From Urechis unicinctus (lineage: Eukaryota > Annelida > Polychaeta > Xenopneusta > Urechidae), in NCBI GenBank assembly GCA_034190875.2, contig CM067344.1, positions 17,872,034 through 17,936,033 on the forward strand: a stretch of 64,000 bases of DNA. Reading direction: 5' to 3'. The stretch's first letter is position 1. Every line of letters begins with the position of its first letter. The position numbers and the translations under genes were made by a program. A model generated the notes under the pieces. It was not told where the DNA came from. It saw only the letters and a program-made list of their open reading frames with translations, and ran no database searches. Below are positions 24,641 to 37,325 of the stretch, piece after piece.

Positions 24641-27430
24641 ACGAAGGGGGTTATGGCGCTGTTATAGCCTTGAAAGTGGCTTTCCAAATAATTATGGATT
24701 AACCTATATCTTACTATAACAATTCATCGCATATGTAGTCCCTGTTTTACCGGACCGTTTATTACTACAGAGTGGTGTAGAGACGTTATGGTTGAATGAC
24801 TGATATTGTGTCCCCTGTGAAAATCCCGTTACGATAATTCTGATTTTCCTGATAGTTTATCTTTAATTATAACTTTAAGCCTCATCATCCGAAGTGCTGA
24901 TTATGTAACGCGAATGGAATACTTTGCAGGTATAGATTCCATTCTGATCCAACTGAACATATAACCTTAGTCGTTTTCAATAATGCCGCTAGAGGCATGC
25001 TATATCGCTCCTGTTTCCAGTGCGGCACTATGACTGACGCCCACATTATACTCTCACCTTTTGTGGATAAGCATTCTTCTCGATAGCGATCCTGATTTCC
25101 TGAATGTCATTACTGCATGCGGTTAAAAGTCTCGTAAAACCCAGCATAGCACCCTATATAAGTGCAATGCGATGTGCATGAATACAATACTACAAAAGAA
25201 TCACTTTGAGAAAACCAGTCTACTGAGTAGATGTACCTACATTCTGCTCGACGAACGACAATGGTCACCATGTCAACGTAAACGAGATCAAACAAGTATA
25301 TGCGATATATTTATTTTGGGCCGATATATATGTGTGCTCTGCACTTCCCATTTCGGATTAAGTCATGCAGTACAGTCACTTGTATGTTAATAAGTGTGAC
25401 TCTCTAGCCGGCGTTCAGAAGTTTTTCAAATACACCACTTCATCGTTAACTCACGATCATAGCACATGTAGTTATTAGAACGCAATTAACAAAGCACGGG
25501 CGTTTTTTTTCACCCTTTGTCCGTTCGTCATTTGTTACCATCACCCGTTCATATCAAGCACTGAAGTGCTGCCGCGTGCGAGTTCGGGTGTTTGACTTGT
25601 CCAGGAACATTCTGTCTATGAATATTGTTGTAACCTGTCAGTAATCACCGGTACCACATGCGCAATATTCTCTCCCTGCGCGAGGTGTGATATGATGAAC
25701 ATACAGATGGCATTAAAAAAACGAATTCACATTCATATGGACGTAAGGTTGGTTTAGAACTGTGAATTGCTTCGCTTGGGATTTTGCCACACACAATCCC
25801 TCGGCGATAATATCGAATATAGTACGTATAAAATGGCCAAGGACCAAGTCGTAAAGAACACCAGATAATTAACAAACACAACTTATTTATCTTGTGGAAA
25901 ATGATAGCGCGTGTGAATGGTTAAAGCTGATGCGTGTAGTTTAACATCCTATTGAGCAAAAAACAGGAAAGATCAGCTATAGTTTTTGCCTATGTTCCCA
26001 CCGCCATATTTACATCAGAAGTTTCTGGGGCTCTCTAGGGTACCGTCCTCTACGCTTGTATTTCGGAAGGTAATATCACCGGTAAACACCGGAAAGTTAT
26101 CGCAAATATATTTTTCGATTGGTGATAGGAATATGAAACTTGTTCAAAACTAAATTATCACTTTCGACACTGATCGCCTGTAACTCAACCGAACATGCAT
26201 ATTTCGTGAAAAAAAGTGGTCAGTTCTGTGAGCATGTACCAAATGGACCTCAAAATTGGTGGTTTTACTGTTGGACCAACAAGGTGATAAAACGTTGGTC
26301 TGTTTGGCTAGTGTATCATTATAAGACATTACAACGCCCCCTGACAAGTGACTTCTTATCTTATCCTTCGATACAGCGCCTAGGTTACAGAGCTTGGGCG
26401 TTCGGCAACAAAGAGGCTACAGACGTAAGAAAAGGGGATTCAGGTATTTCAGTGCCGATAATGGTAGCATAATGCATCAACCATGGTGATCCGTTTTGTT
26501 TAGTTTAAATGTAATTTTAAATTTATGATATCAACATGATATAATACACAGTGTTAATATGTTAATACAAGTGTCAGTGGCGTGAAACGTTTGTCGCTAA
26601 TAGTTTTGATTCTTTGAAACGACAAACAAAGTGGTAGTTGTGATTGGAAACATACTAATATTACCTATATCGTTTCTTTTGTCACAACAGGTGGTATTTC
26701 TATGTATGCTGGGTAGGATATTATTCAGATGTTGCTGAAGAACAGCCATTAGCGTTGTCTTATATGGATATATCGAATGGTGCGGAGACGAAGGGGTTGG
26801 TCATAGGAAGTGGCAGTCATGCGTTACTAGGGTTTCGTTCAGAAATGTCATAAGACTGTTATCCTTAATGTGCTGGAGTGGTTGGTTTTGTGAATGGTGA
26901 CCGAAGACGTTGGCACGTGCATTAATCATTAAGCGTTCAATAGCATGATTGTTTAAATGCCAAAGTGACATTTAGCTACTGTTGTGTCACTGCAATGAGG
27001 GAATATTAGTCTTATTGTGGATAACTGCTCGAGGCTAAATGATCATTATATGACGTAAGGGTTTTAAAAACCAGGCTCTGCTGTAATGGATGACGACAGA
27101 TTGTTGGTGAGTAGCAGCGCGTGGATGCTAGGAAATACACTGGTGGGAACAATCGACGTGACTGTGAATTAAGATGATTCGCTAATGCAGGTTTTACGTA
27201 GCATGTTCTCCAAGGACATTACTACTAAGAGAACACTTTACTAGTAGGCGATATTAATTAGAAATCCCATTCGGATCAGAACCTATGCAGCAAACGTGGG
27301 CGCTCAGGCTTATTGCAGTAGGTAAAATGCAGAGGTTTCTCGGGATGGCACGGTATGGTTATAGTCAAACGACGCCAGCACGAATTCGTCTACCACATGG
27401 ACTCCCATGAATATCCATGGATATCCCAAA
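24641..27430. other. Gene-free part of the spacer
   Basis: The longest open frame, 110 codons at 26140-26472, has no signal peptide, no recognisable domain and a composition typical of random AT-rich sequence, so I do not call it. There is no tandem repeat or RNA gene that I can support. Confidence 0.4.
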
Positions 27431-27660
27431 CAAATAAACCATTCCATTTACATTGGACTTGCCCAAGTTAGCCTCTTCATAACAGGGCCCTTGTCTTGTG
27501 ACATGCCGCAAACTGGCTCTTACATCCAACATCGAGAGGATCCATCGATTACCTCAGAGCAGTAGGCAGTAAGTGTGGTGCCCATGCGTAATAACGAGCA
27601 CTCGATTGCGAGTCTCCCAAACTTCCGAACCATGCGTACACAAACTTATTGTGACTTCAA
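27431..27660 (+). repeat. Rep-A dispersed repeat, copy 5
   Basis: AAATAAACCATTCCATT at 27431 matches 14550, and the GCCGCAAACTGGCTCTTACA at 27504 plus ATCCAACATCGAG matches copy 2. CCATGCGTAATAACGAGCAC at 27585 corresponds to CCATGCGTAATTGCCACTTG of copy 1. This copy links the 5' parts of copies 1 and 2, which is the best evidence that all five are one family. Confidence 0.65.
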
Positions 27661-28312
27661 AGAAGCGTTCTCTTTCGATGGATGGTATTTGTCATGTTTT
27701 GTTTACTTTCCCGGTCTTATATGCATTTGCTCATTACATTACTGTATGCTGTGCTGTATAATAAATTCAGCCTATTTGTAACCATCATGATTCATGTCAT
27801 GTGCCCGAAAAAGGTGACGGATGCTTGATAATTGCTTATATGATTGCGGAAAATTTAAGCCTTCCATTAGTTCCACGTCGACTGTATGTTGAGTGGTAAA
27901 CATTTTCTTCATAACTTATGCTAGTTGCTGCCACCAAGGATGAGCATGTCGTGTGATATAAAAGGTTCATAGCACAAGAAGCTGGTCGATGGTGCCTTAT
28001 GTTCATCGTTATTTTGCTCACTTGTACGCTTCGGTGAAATTATTTACTCGACGAATGCTATTGGTTCATAGATGTTTCAATTAAATCGTCACTGTAGGGT
28101 GCTGAAACTTGAAAGCCCAAATAACTCATCACCTTATCACATCTTCACTTGGAATATCCTGCCGGGCATCGCTGCCATATATCATTGTAACAACCAAACA
28201 TCGAGTTCTGGAAATACCCGTGTTTATAATCATGACCCAACGGAAGCATAAGCCACCTTCGTCTTTAAATGCTCTTACCTACATAATAATGACATGGTTT
28301 GGGCATCAGGTT

Positions 28313-30080
28313 TGAATGTAATGCAAATGGAAGACAGGCGCAAGCAAGATCGTCTTTATTGATCACTCAAAGTAGCCCTCCTTTACAACGCATATGACAC
28401 CAAAGCATGTCCATCCATAGTTATTTTTACACCCACTGAAAGCATAATTGATCCAATCTGCAATGCGGCTAAATTTCACTTTCAAACGTGTTTCAATATT
28501 CAGATCCTTTTCTGTGTGGATCAATGGTGAAACAGTTCAGTGGTGATCTTGTATTCCGAAGTCACACTAGTAAGATTATGATAGTGCAAAATAATCTGCA
28601 GATTCAGATATAAACCATGTTGTGCGCAGTAGCCAGAATGTTTTTGGTTTTATCATACATTCAGTAGTCACATTATAAAGCGTGTGTTTTGCCCTGAAGA
28701 ATGAACAACTCTAACCAAATCGCATACTTACACAAATAAGAGTACCATAAAGTGTAATTTATTTTGAAATAAACTTCTTCACTCCATATTGTTTGTAGCT
28801 AGTTACTCATTGGTAACCAAGATGCAAAATGCCGTAGTAATGTGTTTTGGTGGTTGATGGTATATAAGCAGGCTAATTCATCATATATTCTGCGCGCTTA
28901 CTTGCGATCCTTCCTAGTTACGGTAAATCAGGCAAGATGCAAGTCTTAAGACAACTGACAGACAAAACTATAGATCAAATGCTGACAAAAGAATTCAGAA
29001 ATCTGGTTGCATGACTAGAATAATATGAATGGGATTGATATTAGGTAACAAGGTATAATGAATCGTTCCTATGCCCTGGGTATTGTTTGCACTGATTATT
29101 GGCTCGAATAAGAGTGGTTATAATGATTGAGTACTGCAGACAATATAAATTGATCCACTCGATGGATGTAAAAGCCAGTTTGCGGCCCATTTCAAGATAT
29201 GATACATTACATAGGAAATGTTGAACGTATATGGTATGAGCATTTGATTTTTTATATTCTTTTTCCAACAGTTTTTAATCAATAATGGTGTCTGCACAGG
29301 TCAGGTAATTGTCAAGACACCAATACTCATAATCTACCAATTGTTCTGAAAAGAATTCCTCATACATTTCGTTCTCTAGAGAAGCGTTCACATTGTAATT
29401 TCTTCACCTCTTTAACAACAAAATCGTTGTGGCAAGGTAAGTGTATGCAATTGCCACAAATTAAACTACTAAATTTCGCAGTTTATTACAAAGCATCCAT
29501 ATGTTGCTTCACACTAGTCATTATCTGAAACACATCCTGATCTATATGATATCATATTTTTTTCTGGTGCATTCAGCTCACTTATGACCACGAGCGACAA
29601 ACACGTATTTTGTTTTTGCGGTGACGTCAAAGTAGACACATATAACACTATGACACTAGATAATGCGCGCAATTAAACGTTATACATTTGTGCGACAGAC
29701 CAACCTTTCACGAATAATCAAACGGCATATCAAAATATCTTGGTTTTACACGCAGATAGGTATCTCATGAAATGCCATCTAAACTAGCTGACGATTCGAC
29801 CTGCCTTAGACGGCGCCATTTGCAGACGGTATTGTAGCAGCAGCCACAGGCAATGGCAAGCCTTCTTCTGCTAAACACATGGCGACATCAATACCAGACA
29901 GCTCGCATTGTTCTGCTACTGTGACGTTTGGTTGGGGCAAAACCTGTCGAGGGGATATGCATTATTGCACGCACAATGACAACAGCCATGGAGAGGAATC
30001 TTTCATCACAAGGTTGCACTTGACCGACCCGATTGAAAAGAATTCTTTTGTATTGGAAGGAATAAATCTTGAGTAAATCT
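28313..30080. repeat. Inner right-arm blocks
   Basis: They pair with 17261-17870 and 18289-19395. Anchors are CAAGCAAGATCGTCTT near 28342, ACAGTTCAGTGGTGATCTTG near 28531, ATTTATTTTGAAATAAACTT near 28758 and TGACGTTTGGTTGGGGCAAA near 29921. A right-only part is at about 29350-29805. Identity is roughly 85% by eye. Rep-A copy 2 is mirrored at 29085-29240. No gene recognised. Confidence 0.8.
29350..29805. other. Right-only segment of about 0.45 kb
   Basis: The left arm passes directly from the equivalent of the ACAATACCGTC region (17507) to GTAGATTATG (17555), with some 40 unaligned bases. Here there are about 450 bases between the two anchors. No coding sequence or repeat is seen in it. Confidence 0.5.
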
Positions 30081-32394
30081 ACACAGTCTGAAATATACCC
30101 CGATGATTCAACAGCCTTCCCCTTCTGTCTGCTATTCCTTGATTAATAGGCTCCTGTCAAAGTAACAAGAGATGAGGCATGGACTATAGGTCAAACGTCA
30201 CAAGGCTTGTACTGCCATTGGAGAAAAATGCATTGCACCCAATACGTCAATCGAATTATTAGAGGATCTAGAATTTGTGTGTGAATGAAGAGCGGGCGAT
30301 ATGTGTGATGTTCATTTCCTACCCTCTTGTTCTGTGATAGTTATCACTTGGTCACGTGGGTGATATGATAAAAAATGAGTACTGTTGGATTTCGTTGATT
30401 CCACAAAACAGGCCTGCAATCGGTTGTAATATCGAACAAACGCCAACGCGCTGAGCCTCGCATGCAGTACATCTGTATATCATATATACAAGAAAAACTC
30501 GATGGACGATATTGGTATCGCTTCACATTAAAGAGTTACGGCGTCAACAGATTATAAGCGACATTGTGGCTAAGGATTTAATTGCATGAATGGAGTGGTG
30601 ACGGTACCGGAAATGACCATACTTTGTCTAATGTCTTAGGTGAATGTGTTACCTTAAGCATTATACAAATATAACTTTGAACCACGGTTAATGGGAGCTG
30701 CTAATGTACTTTATTATGATTGAGAGTTAATGTACAGACCCTAGTGCACAATGAGGATCGTAATTGAACACCATAACTAATTCATGCTAACATCAACCAC
30801 CGTAATCAGTCCTTAGTGACAACAAATACCATCATCCATCCTCGGTGACAATTGCCAATTCTTGATGACAGCAAACACCAAGAGCAATCCTTGGTGGCAG
30901 CATCCACTATAATCAATCCCAGGTAATTGCAATCACAATCACGAATCCTTGGTAACTGTAGTCGCAGTTGTAAATGCTTGGTGGCCACTTTCACCACAAC
31001 CAAAACAAAACAACCATTACTTGGCGATATCAATCAACATAACTGATACTCGGTGACAGGAGCCGACGCTGCCAATCACTGGTTGCAGTAACCGCCATTA
31101 TTATTTCTTTGGATTATCAACCATCAATAAGAAAGACAACAACTGCCATATTTATTCATTTGAAGCAGCAACCATCATTAATAGCAACCACCTGACAAAT
31201 TTGACAACGCCTTGTTAGTATCTAATTGAACAACTAGCAAGATAGTATGGGAGGCAAAGTAGACGACCAATAATAGCTCCCAAGATGGAAAGCATAATGT
31301 TATGGTCATGATAATTGCACACCGCCTACTGGAACAGTAAAAGTCTTCTCTCGCCCATCTATTGACAAAAGATGGCTGAATTATGCTCCACGAGAGTGGT
31401 ATCCGTTCAAAATATCCACTGACTATCCATTGCCGACGTTAGTGTGTGCAGTTCTAATTATTGTCGTGCGATCTTGACGCCCAAGGTTATTTATAGATTC
31501 ACTCTAGCAACACAACACAAAGAGCACATGTTTGTCTTCGGTTAGCGGCACGTCCCATAGCAGGGGCTTTATTTGGAAGGGATAATTAGTAGAAGCCCAA
31601 GGTCAATAGAATGGTTTATTTTATTGTTTGTTTGCTAGGTGTGTTATTTCGATGTGATTTCCTTGACAAGACGAAAGAAATATAATGGCGATGAATAAAA
31701 CGGAAAATAATGGCTTATGGTGTGGCAGTCAGCATCATGATGTACGACTTATAGAGGAAGCAATAGAGACAAAGATATATACAGGTGAGAAAAAAGGTGT
31801 AGACAAATCTACTAATCCTCTAACAAATTAAACAAAATTTGTCAGCTGACCCAACTAAAAATGCAATTTCCCTGTTTATCATTTCTTTCGTTTTTTTGTT
31901 CTCACATTTTCACAGCGTCTCGGGATTAAATGAGGTGGATAACCAGGGTGATATGTTGTACTCATGCACCGATATGTAGCTACACATACTAACCGGAAAT
32001 CGATGACACGAATTGGTATATGCTAAACACACTTCTTGTCGGCAATATGCAGCGTATGGTAGCAATGGCCTTCTTTGGTGTTCCGAGTTATAGCCTATCG
32101 CATAAATCAGGAATTCGGTAACAAGCTGTAAGGCAATATATCAATTTATCCCCTGATCTGAGCGTATTTATTACCACCACAATAACGGACGTATTCATAG
32201 AAATACCTTAAACTGGGGTTATTACGCAGAAATAAGCATATTGAAGGTTGTGATCAACATGCTTAACAGCTGAAAATGAAATCCGCTGACAAAATGAAGT
32301 ACAGTTATGATGCCGGCAATAAAACGCTGTCTACTCATAAAAACTCTTTATCGGATTATGTTCCTGCTTTTAATGTATCCAGTGTATATTTGTG
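30081..32394. repeat. Middle right-arm block
   Basis: It pairs with about 13490-16170. It includes the inverted copy of the degenerate 30-bp array (30770-31110) and of Rep-A copy 1 (31300-31620). In the latter, about 40 bases around the CCATGCGTAATTGCC core are missing compared with the left arm. Identity is about 80-88% by eye. No gene recognised. Confidence 0.8.
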
Positions 32395-33010
32395 TCGGAT
32401 CACTGCTAAAAGTTTAAAGGTGGGGATGACTGCTGCGGAATGGGAATGACTGAAGTTCACTTGGGAAGACGGACAAGGCCTCTGGATGACTGACACAGAA
32501 TGAGGATGGCTAGCGCGGGCGAAGGATGACCAGTTTGAATTGGGGATGGCAGGCGCGGATTTGAGATGATTGATGTTACATTTGGAGACTGCTGCGATGT
32601 TGGAGCGTGGTACAATTGTGCTGGACAACGCGTTTCTGATACATATCTATCCTTAGGTACATTAATAACGAGATGCTATGAAATATCAGAGGCTTTTTTA
32701 AATTTCTGGTGCTTGTGAATCACGACATCATTATACCTCGTGACGATGCCATAATTGACTAACGTAGGACTAGTTCTTACTTCCTTGTGATATGCTGTAT
32801 GTAAATCCTATATTTGTACTGATACCATTGTATCTCAGCTATTATGGGCCATTTTATAGCAATGAAGCAGGGAAGTGTGTGTGATCTACTACCCACTTAC
32901 ATAGCTTCCACTTACCACGCACCCATCATATCTTCAGCGATTTCAGTACAACGTGTTATACATTGAACATGATTTCGAAATGTAGATGGAATTGGTAATA
33001 TTACTGATTT
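32395..33010. other. Right-only segment of about 0.6 kb with a degenerate minisatellite
   Basis: The left arm joins the flanking sequences at about 13491. The first 200 bases here (32410-32600) are units like GGGGATGACTGCTGCGGAAT with spacing of roughly 25-30 bases, which gives a spurious 90-codon minus-strand frame. The reverse complement resembles CCGCACCTGCCATCCCC near 6387 in the left-only segment. Confidence 0.6.
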
Positions 33011-34051
33011 GAACAGTATTATTTTCATCCCCGCCGTGGACAGCACTTTATTACGTATGTCCTTCATAACACCGTAATGATTAAATGACTGTTCAGTATT
33101 TTTTCTCGTTGCAAACGTTTCCAAATACCACCTGCAAAGTTTAACCGTGGATGTTTCACTATGCAATTAATTCTCGAAGACTGATAAACGTACTCTGCTA
33201 CTCCTAGATCTGAGGTTGAAAGTCAAATATTTGCGTTTTATCACCAATTCCAGTGTAAAGACTGTTGATTTGGCTTACTATTGTTACGGTAAAAGTTACA
33301 GCATATGATACAAGTATTTACCATAGGCTACAGTCGGAGGGACAGCCATGCTGCTCATTGCTGTGTTTTATAAACCAGGGTGGCATAGATATCAAATAAT
33401 GAATTCTGCAATGTCCGGCAACAAGCTGTTGGTATTTCAACCCAGTGTTGATCTGGCCTCAGAGATGTATCATAAATCAGTTGTCCAGGTAGAAGTAGAA
33501 ACATATAGAGACATTATACTGAGCTAAATACAGTTGCCGCTCTGAGCCAGACAACTATAAGTCAGTTAGAGGGAGGACTTCTATGATAAGAAAGGGTCAA
33601 CACAAATTCGTTAAGAGGTTTATGAAATATATAACTGATCTAGCTGTCTTGTTATATGGTGTAAGCATTGAAAAATATGTCTATAATACGCTTAATGGTA
33701 CCGATAGTGTGGCGTTTCTTGTTCAGTGTCTCTAGTTGCTGGCCACATTGCAAAATAACACGCGCATGTGATACCAGCACACACACAATCAGGTGTCCGC
33801 CCAATCCTGGCACAATCACCACCCTTCGTCATAAATGTCAGGAAAAGCATATCTCTCATAATAATGCCTAGACTATAGACCTTTTTGCAAATTGCAATGT
33901 ATCGGTATGGATTTTGGGATACACTTCACTCCATCGAGCATTTGTACAGAGAATATGAAAACGCTTATAAGATCGGAGGTTACACTGTCAACTGTCGTGG
34001 GAGGTTATCGTTCATTCCAATGAAATGGAAGTTGAACGCCGCTGCAATCGT
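33011..34051. repeat. Right-arm blocks joined across the left-arm 8.7 kb segment
   Basis: This continuous stretch pairs with 12988-13490 and then, with the junction near 33440, with 3645-4274. It shows that these two left-arm pieces belong together. It ends with the 118 bases identical to 3645-3762 (33934-34051). A 79-codon plus-strand frame at 33885-34124 spans the identical block and leaves the arm match at its 3' end; it matches no family I know. Confidence 0.85.
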
Positions 34052-35150
34052 TTTGTTAAATAAAGTAGATGCAAAGCTCAATAACAACAATAATCCATAC
34101 GCTCTTGGCAACAGCTGCCAATAAAGTTTTCATATGTTGTGTGTGTCGCTTGCTCTAATCAAATTAATCGTCGAAGACTGCAGAACTGATTACAAGCATT
34201 CTAACTGACAACTGACATAACGTTAATTGACTGATATTTGCTTCTCAAAAGTGAAACTCGTAGCCACAAAGCGGTACACATACAAAGCGCCACTACCTCT
34301 TTCTAGTCTCCCGGTTGTAATGTTAGCACTTGGCTCTCGAACAATTTGCGGATACACGTGAATATCACGTACAAATAGGCAGCTGCTTATCATTCTACCA
34401 TATCATTGACTGGCAAAGTGAAGTTTCTCACAGCGTATTTCACCACAACATGATGCTATTCAATTGTTACTAAGCGATGGCAAACATAATAGGGGGACTG
34501 CTGATGATGTGCTGTACAATTTGGCATTAATTATCATTATTGGTGAAGCACGGTTAAGTATTTATGTTTTCAAACAGCATTTTTAGCAAATGAATATTTC
34601 ATATTTCCTTACAACTGCTGCAATAATTCACATTAAAAGATGATTAATTGAACTGCAGAGAATGAGCTTGAGCGTGTATAGGACAAAATCAGCTCATATG
34701 TTAAGTTTCATGGTAACGTGCAAAGTAGAAACAATATAGTTAAAGATATATGTAACCCAAAGTTTTCACATTGTGTTTCATTAGCTGGTAAAACGCGTCA
34801 ATGACATTCGAAGCAATATATTGCTGTACTTGCATTTGTTGTGCAAAATTGTAGAACGAGAAGCTGATAGTTCGATAATCAGGGGGCTATTTTTCAGAGG
34901 AACATATCGATATAAATCGTCCCATCAACCTGACAATAATATTGGTCTACATGTAATTGAAGGAATAATCTTTATATAAGCCGTATGTTTATGATCTTGC
35001 TATGTACATGCATAATTGTTAACAGGCTTAGCTAAATCACACCAAAGAGGTTAGCACATACTGACTTATGTTCCGTCCGCACCTGCATTTGTGTAAATAC
35101 GAGAATTGTAAGACCTTCTCACAAATCCAGGCATCAAAGGAAGGCAAAAT
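34052..35150. other. Right-only segment of about 1.1 kb
   Basis: It separates the 118-base identical block from a short match at 35155-35192; in the left arm the two are only about a dozen bases apart. AT-rich, with no open frame of note and no terminal repeats seen. Confidence 0.6.
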
Positions 35151-35192
35151 GTTTTATTGAAATATAAATTCAGCTCGCCAACGAACGATTTA

Positions 35193-36470
35193 AAATGGGA
35201 CGCGATTGTAGATAGGTATAGGCTGCATATGAGATTCTCAAATTCATATCGCTATCGCATTTGTTATGAAAACACTGCCCACATTTACCGATACATTACC
35301 GAGAAAACACAAAACTATGCCACGGTCCTAAACACAAGGGGTGCATAATAGGATAATAAGTTGAAAACAGATCTTTTTGTAGTTTAGTAATTACATCAAG
35401 TAGAATAGGAACAATGGTTTTCATTTGTGGCGGTAACTTTGTGCACATGTTAAACTTGCCCTTTATCGTGCGAGAAGGTAGATATGCGATGGCAACGGTA
35501 TAAAAAATGGATTGTGGGCGAGGTATATTTCTATTTGTTGTCTGTAGAAGTGCAGTTGCACCTGTACAGTGAATAACAAACTGATGTCAGAGTTCACGGA
35601 GGTTTTATAAAGTGTGGATCAAGTGGCAAAACAGTTAATCTTAACCCCACAAGAATCGGCTGTCGTTATCAGTGAAGGTGAACCCAGATGAACTAACGTG
35701 ATATATCTATGGCTTATTTCTACATCAAATAAACACAAGGGGTCATGGTGCGTGAATGATGTCCACACATTGTATTACAACTTCCCATAAAGAACCCTTA
35801 CCGTTAGGAAGATGGGTTTTCATACGTCAGTTTGTGAAGGAGTTTAAATGGCAGGGTGAACGAACAAAATCTAAATCGTAAGCGAGCAATACCTGCACAA
35901 ATCATTACCCAGCAGTTTGATAAGCATCTCGTGCACAACAAAGCATGATAACTAACACAAATTGCGACATAAGGAGTCTAGTTGCTACCTCTTTGAAATA
36001 CAATGTACGCAAACGTGTTTTGAGCTCAATGCCGAACACATGAAAATCGGTTTAATATGTAAGCACCATGACAAACTGGTATTATTTTCACATGTACAAT
36101 GCCTTAAAATGGCAGCAGGAATCGTGCTCTGCACAGGGGTGTTTAAGTTGTTCGAACGATAACTTATAATACAGTTGAGAGTATCAGAAATAAATCAATA
36201 AAACATCACTATCGGTAATATATATCTGCTCTACATGGCACTAAGTAGAGGGAAATGTCACGGGTTCTGATTTATAGTATGCTCTGATATCTGTAGATGC
36301 TGTTATTGGATGCTGCGTTTGAATGTAGGATGCTGTTGCCGAAGGAATGTGCTTAACCTGGCCTCAATATGACTATTTGATCTTCTGCTTATCATAGATA
36401 TGTGCCGAGCAATGTAATTGGCACCTCGCTCTCCCAAAAAACAAACCACAATAAAATATATATAACATAT
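35193..36470. other. Right-only segment of about 1.3 kb
   Basis: It lies between the equivalent of CGTTCGTTGGCGAGCT (left 3616) and that of CACTTGCTGCT (left 3571), which are about 30 bases apart in the left arm. Its outer end is TA-rich. Open frames reach 66 codons only. No element class can be assigned. Confidence 0.6.
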
Positions 36471-36559
36471 ATAGCAGCAAGTGATTAGCTCAGTGTTGTA
36501 AGTTATGATATATGGCTAGTGTTTTCATGGTTCGCACGTCATTCACACACTCGAACCAA

Positions 36560-36770
<211 letters not shown>

Positions 36771-36955
36771 CCCCCCCCCCTCTCCTTCCACACACACACA
36801 CGCACGCAAACACGCGCACGCAAACACACAGGCATGAGCGTAGACAAACACAAGTAGACACGGAAATATTGCTGTCTATATATTGCCAAACTGTTAGAAA
36901 AACTGATACAGGAAGAAGTGTAATTGATTACCGTCAAGTTTTATAGGGGCCGACT

Positions 36956-37325
36956 TTGAGTAAGATAACCACGTACCTCTCCTCCCATTGAATGATCAGA
37001 GACAGGTCAAGTGTTTCCTGGATAACAACAAGTTGTCGGAATGTGCCATTGCTCGCTCAGATACATTAATACAGGCAGAATCGTAGCAGGATAACAGTCT
37101 TCTACATTTCTCTATGGCAAACAGACCCACAGGCATATATCATACAGAGCTAAGGGTACAACTCCTTGGTGGGTATGTTTTCCGACCAATGGGAAGCACC
37201 TGTCCCTGGTTTCCGTAGGGCATAATTTAGTGGTCTAAGGGAATATATTAGTGTACATCAACAGTGTAATGAATTGACATATATAGTTGAAAGAAATATT
37301 TACCATTAATAAAAGTCGTAGTATC
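36956..37325. other. Unassigned sequence upstream of the LINE fragment
   Basis: This follows the arm match at GGGGCCGAC and precedes the first recognisable LINE coding sequence. I could not align it with left 2667-3299. It may be part of the LINE insertion, but no endonuclease motif is visible. Confidence 0.4.

Larger units (their letters stand above)
19396..28312. other. Spacer between the inverted-repeat arms
   Basis: Mirror similarity stops at about 19395 and 28313, leaving roughly 8.9 kb that I cannot pair with itself or with either arm in inverted order. It holds three copies of the dispersed Rep-A family, all on the same strand as the left-arm copies, and a 9 x 40-bp minisatellite. Open frames are short; the longest is 110 codons at 26140-26472 and shows no motif I know. 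No gene is called. The spacer could be the original sequence around which the duplication formed, or material inserted later. Confidence 0.75.

Noticed and set aside
26140-26472. 110-codon open frame in the spacer
   Set aside because: No motif and no second copy in the arms to test conservation; it could be an exon but nothing supports it.
32356-32628. 90-codon minus-strand frame rich in Ser, Pro and His
   Set aside because: It runs through a degenerate minisatellite and is absent from the left arm.
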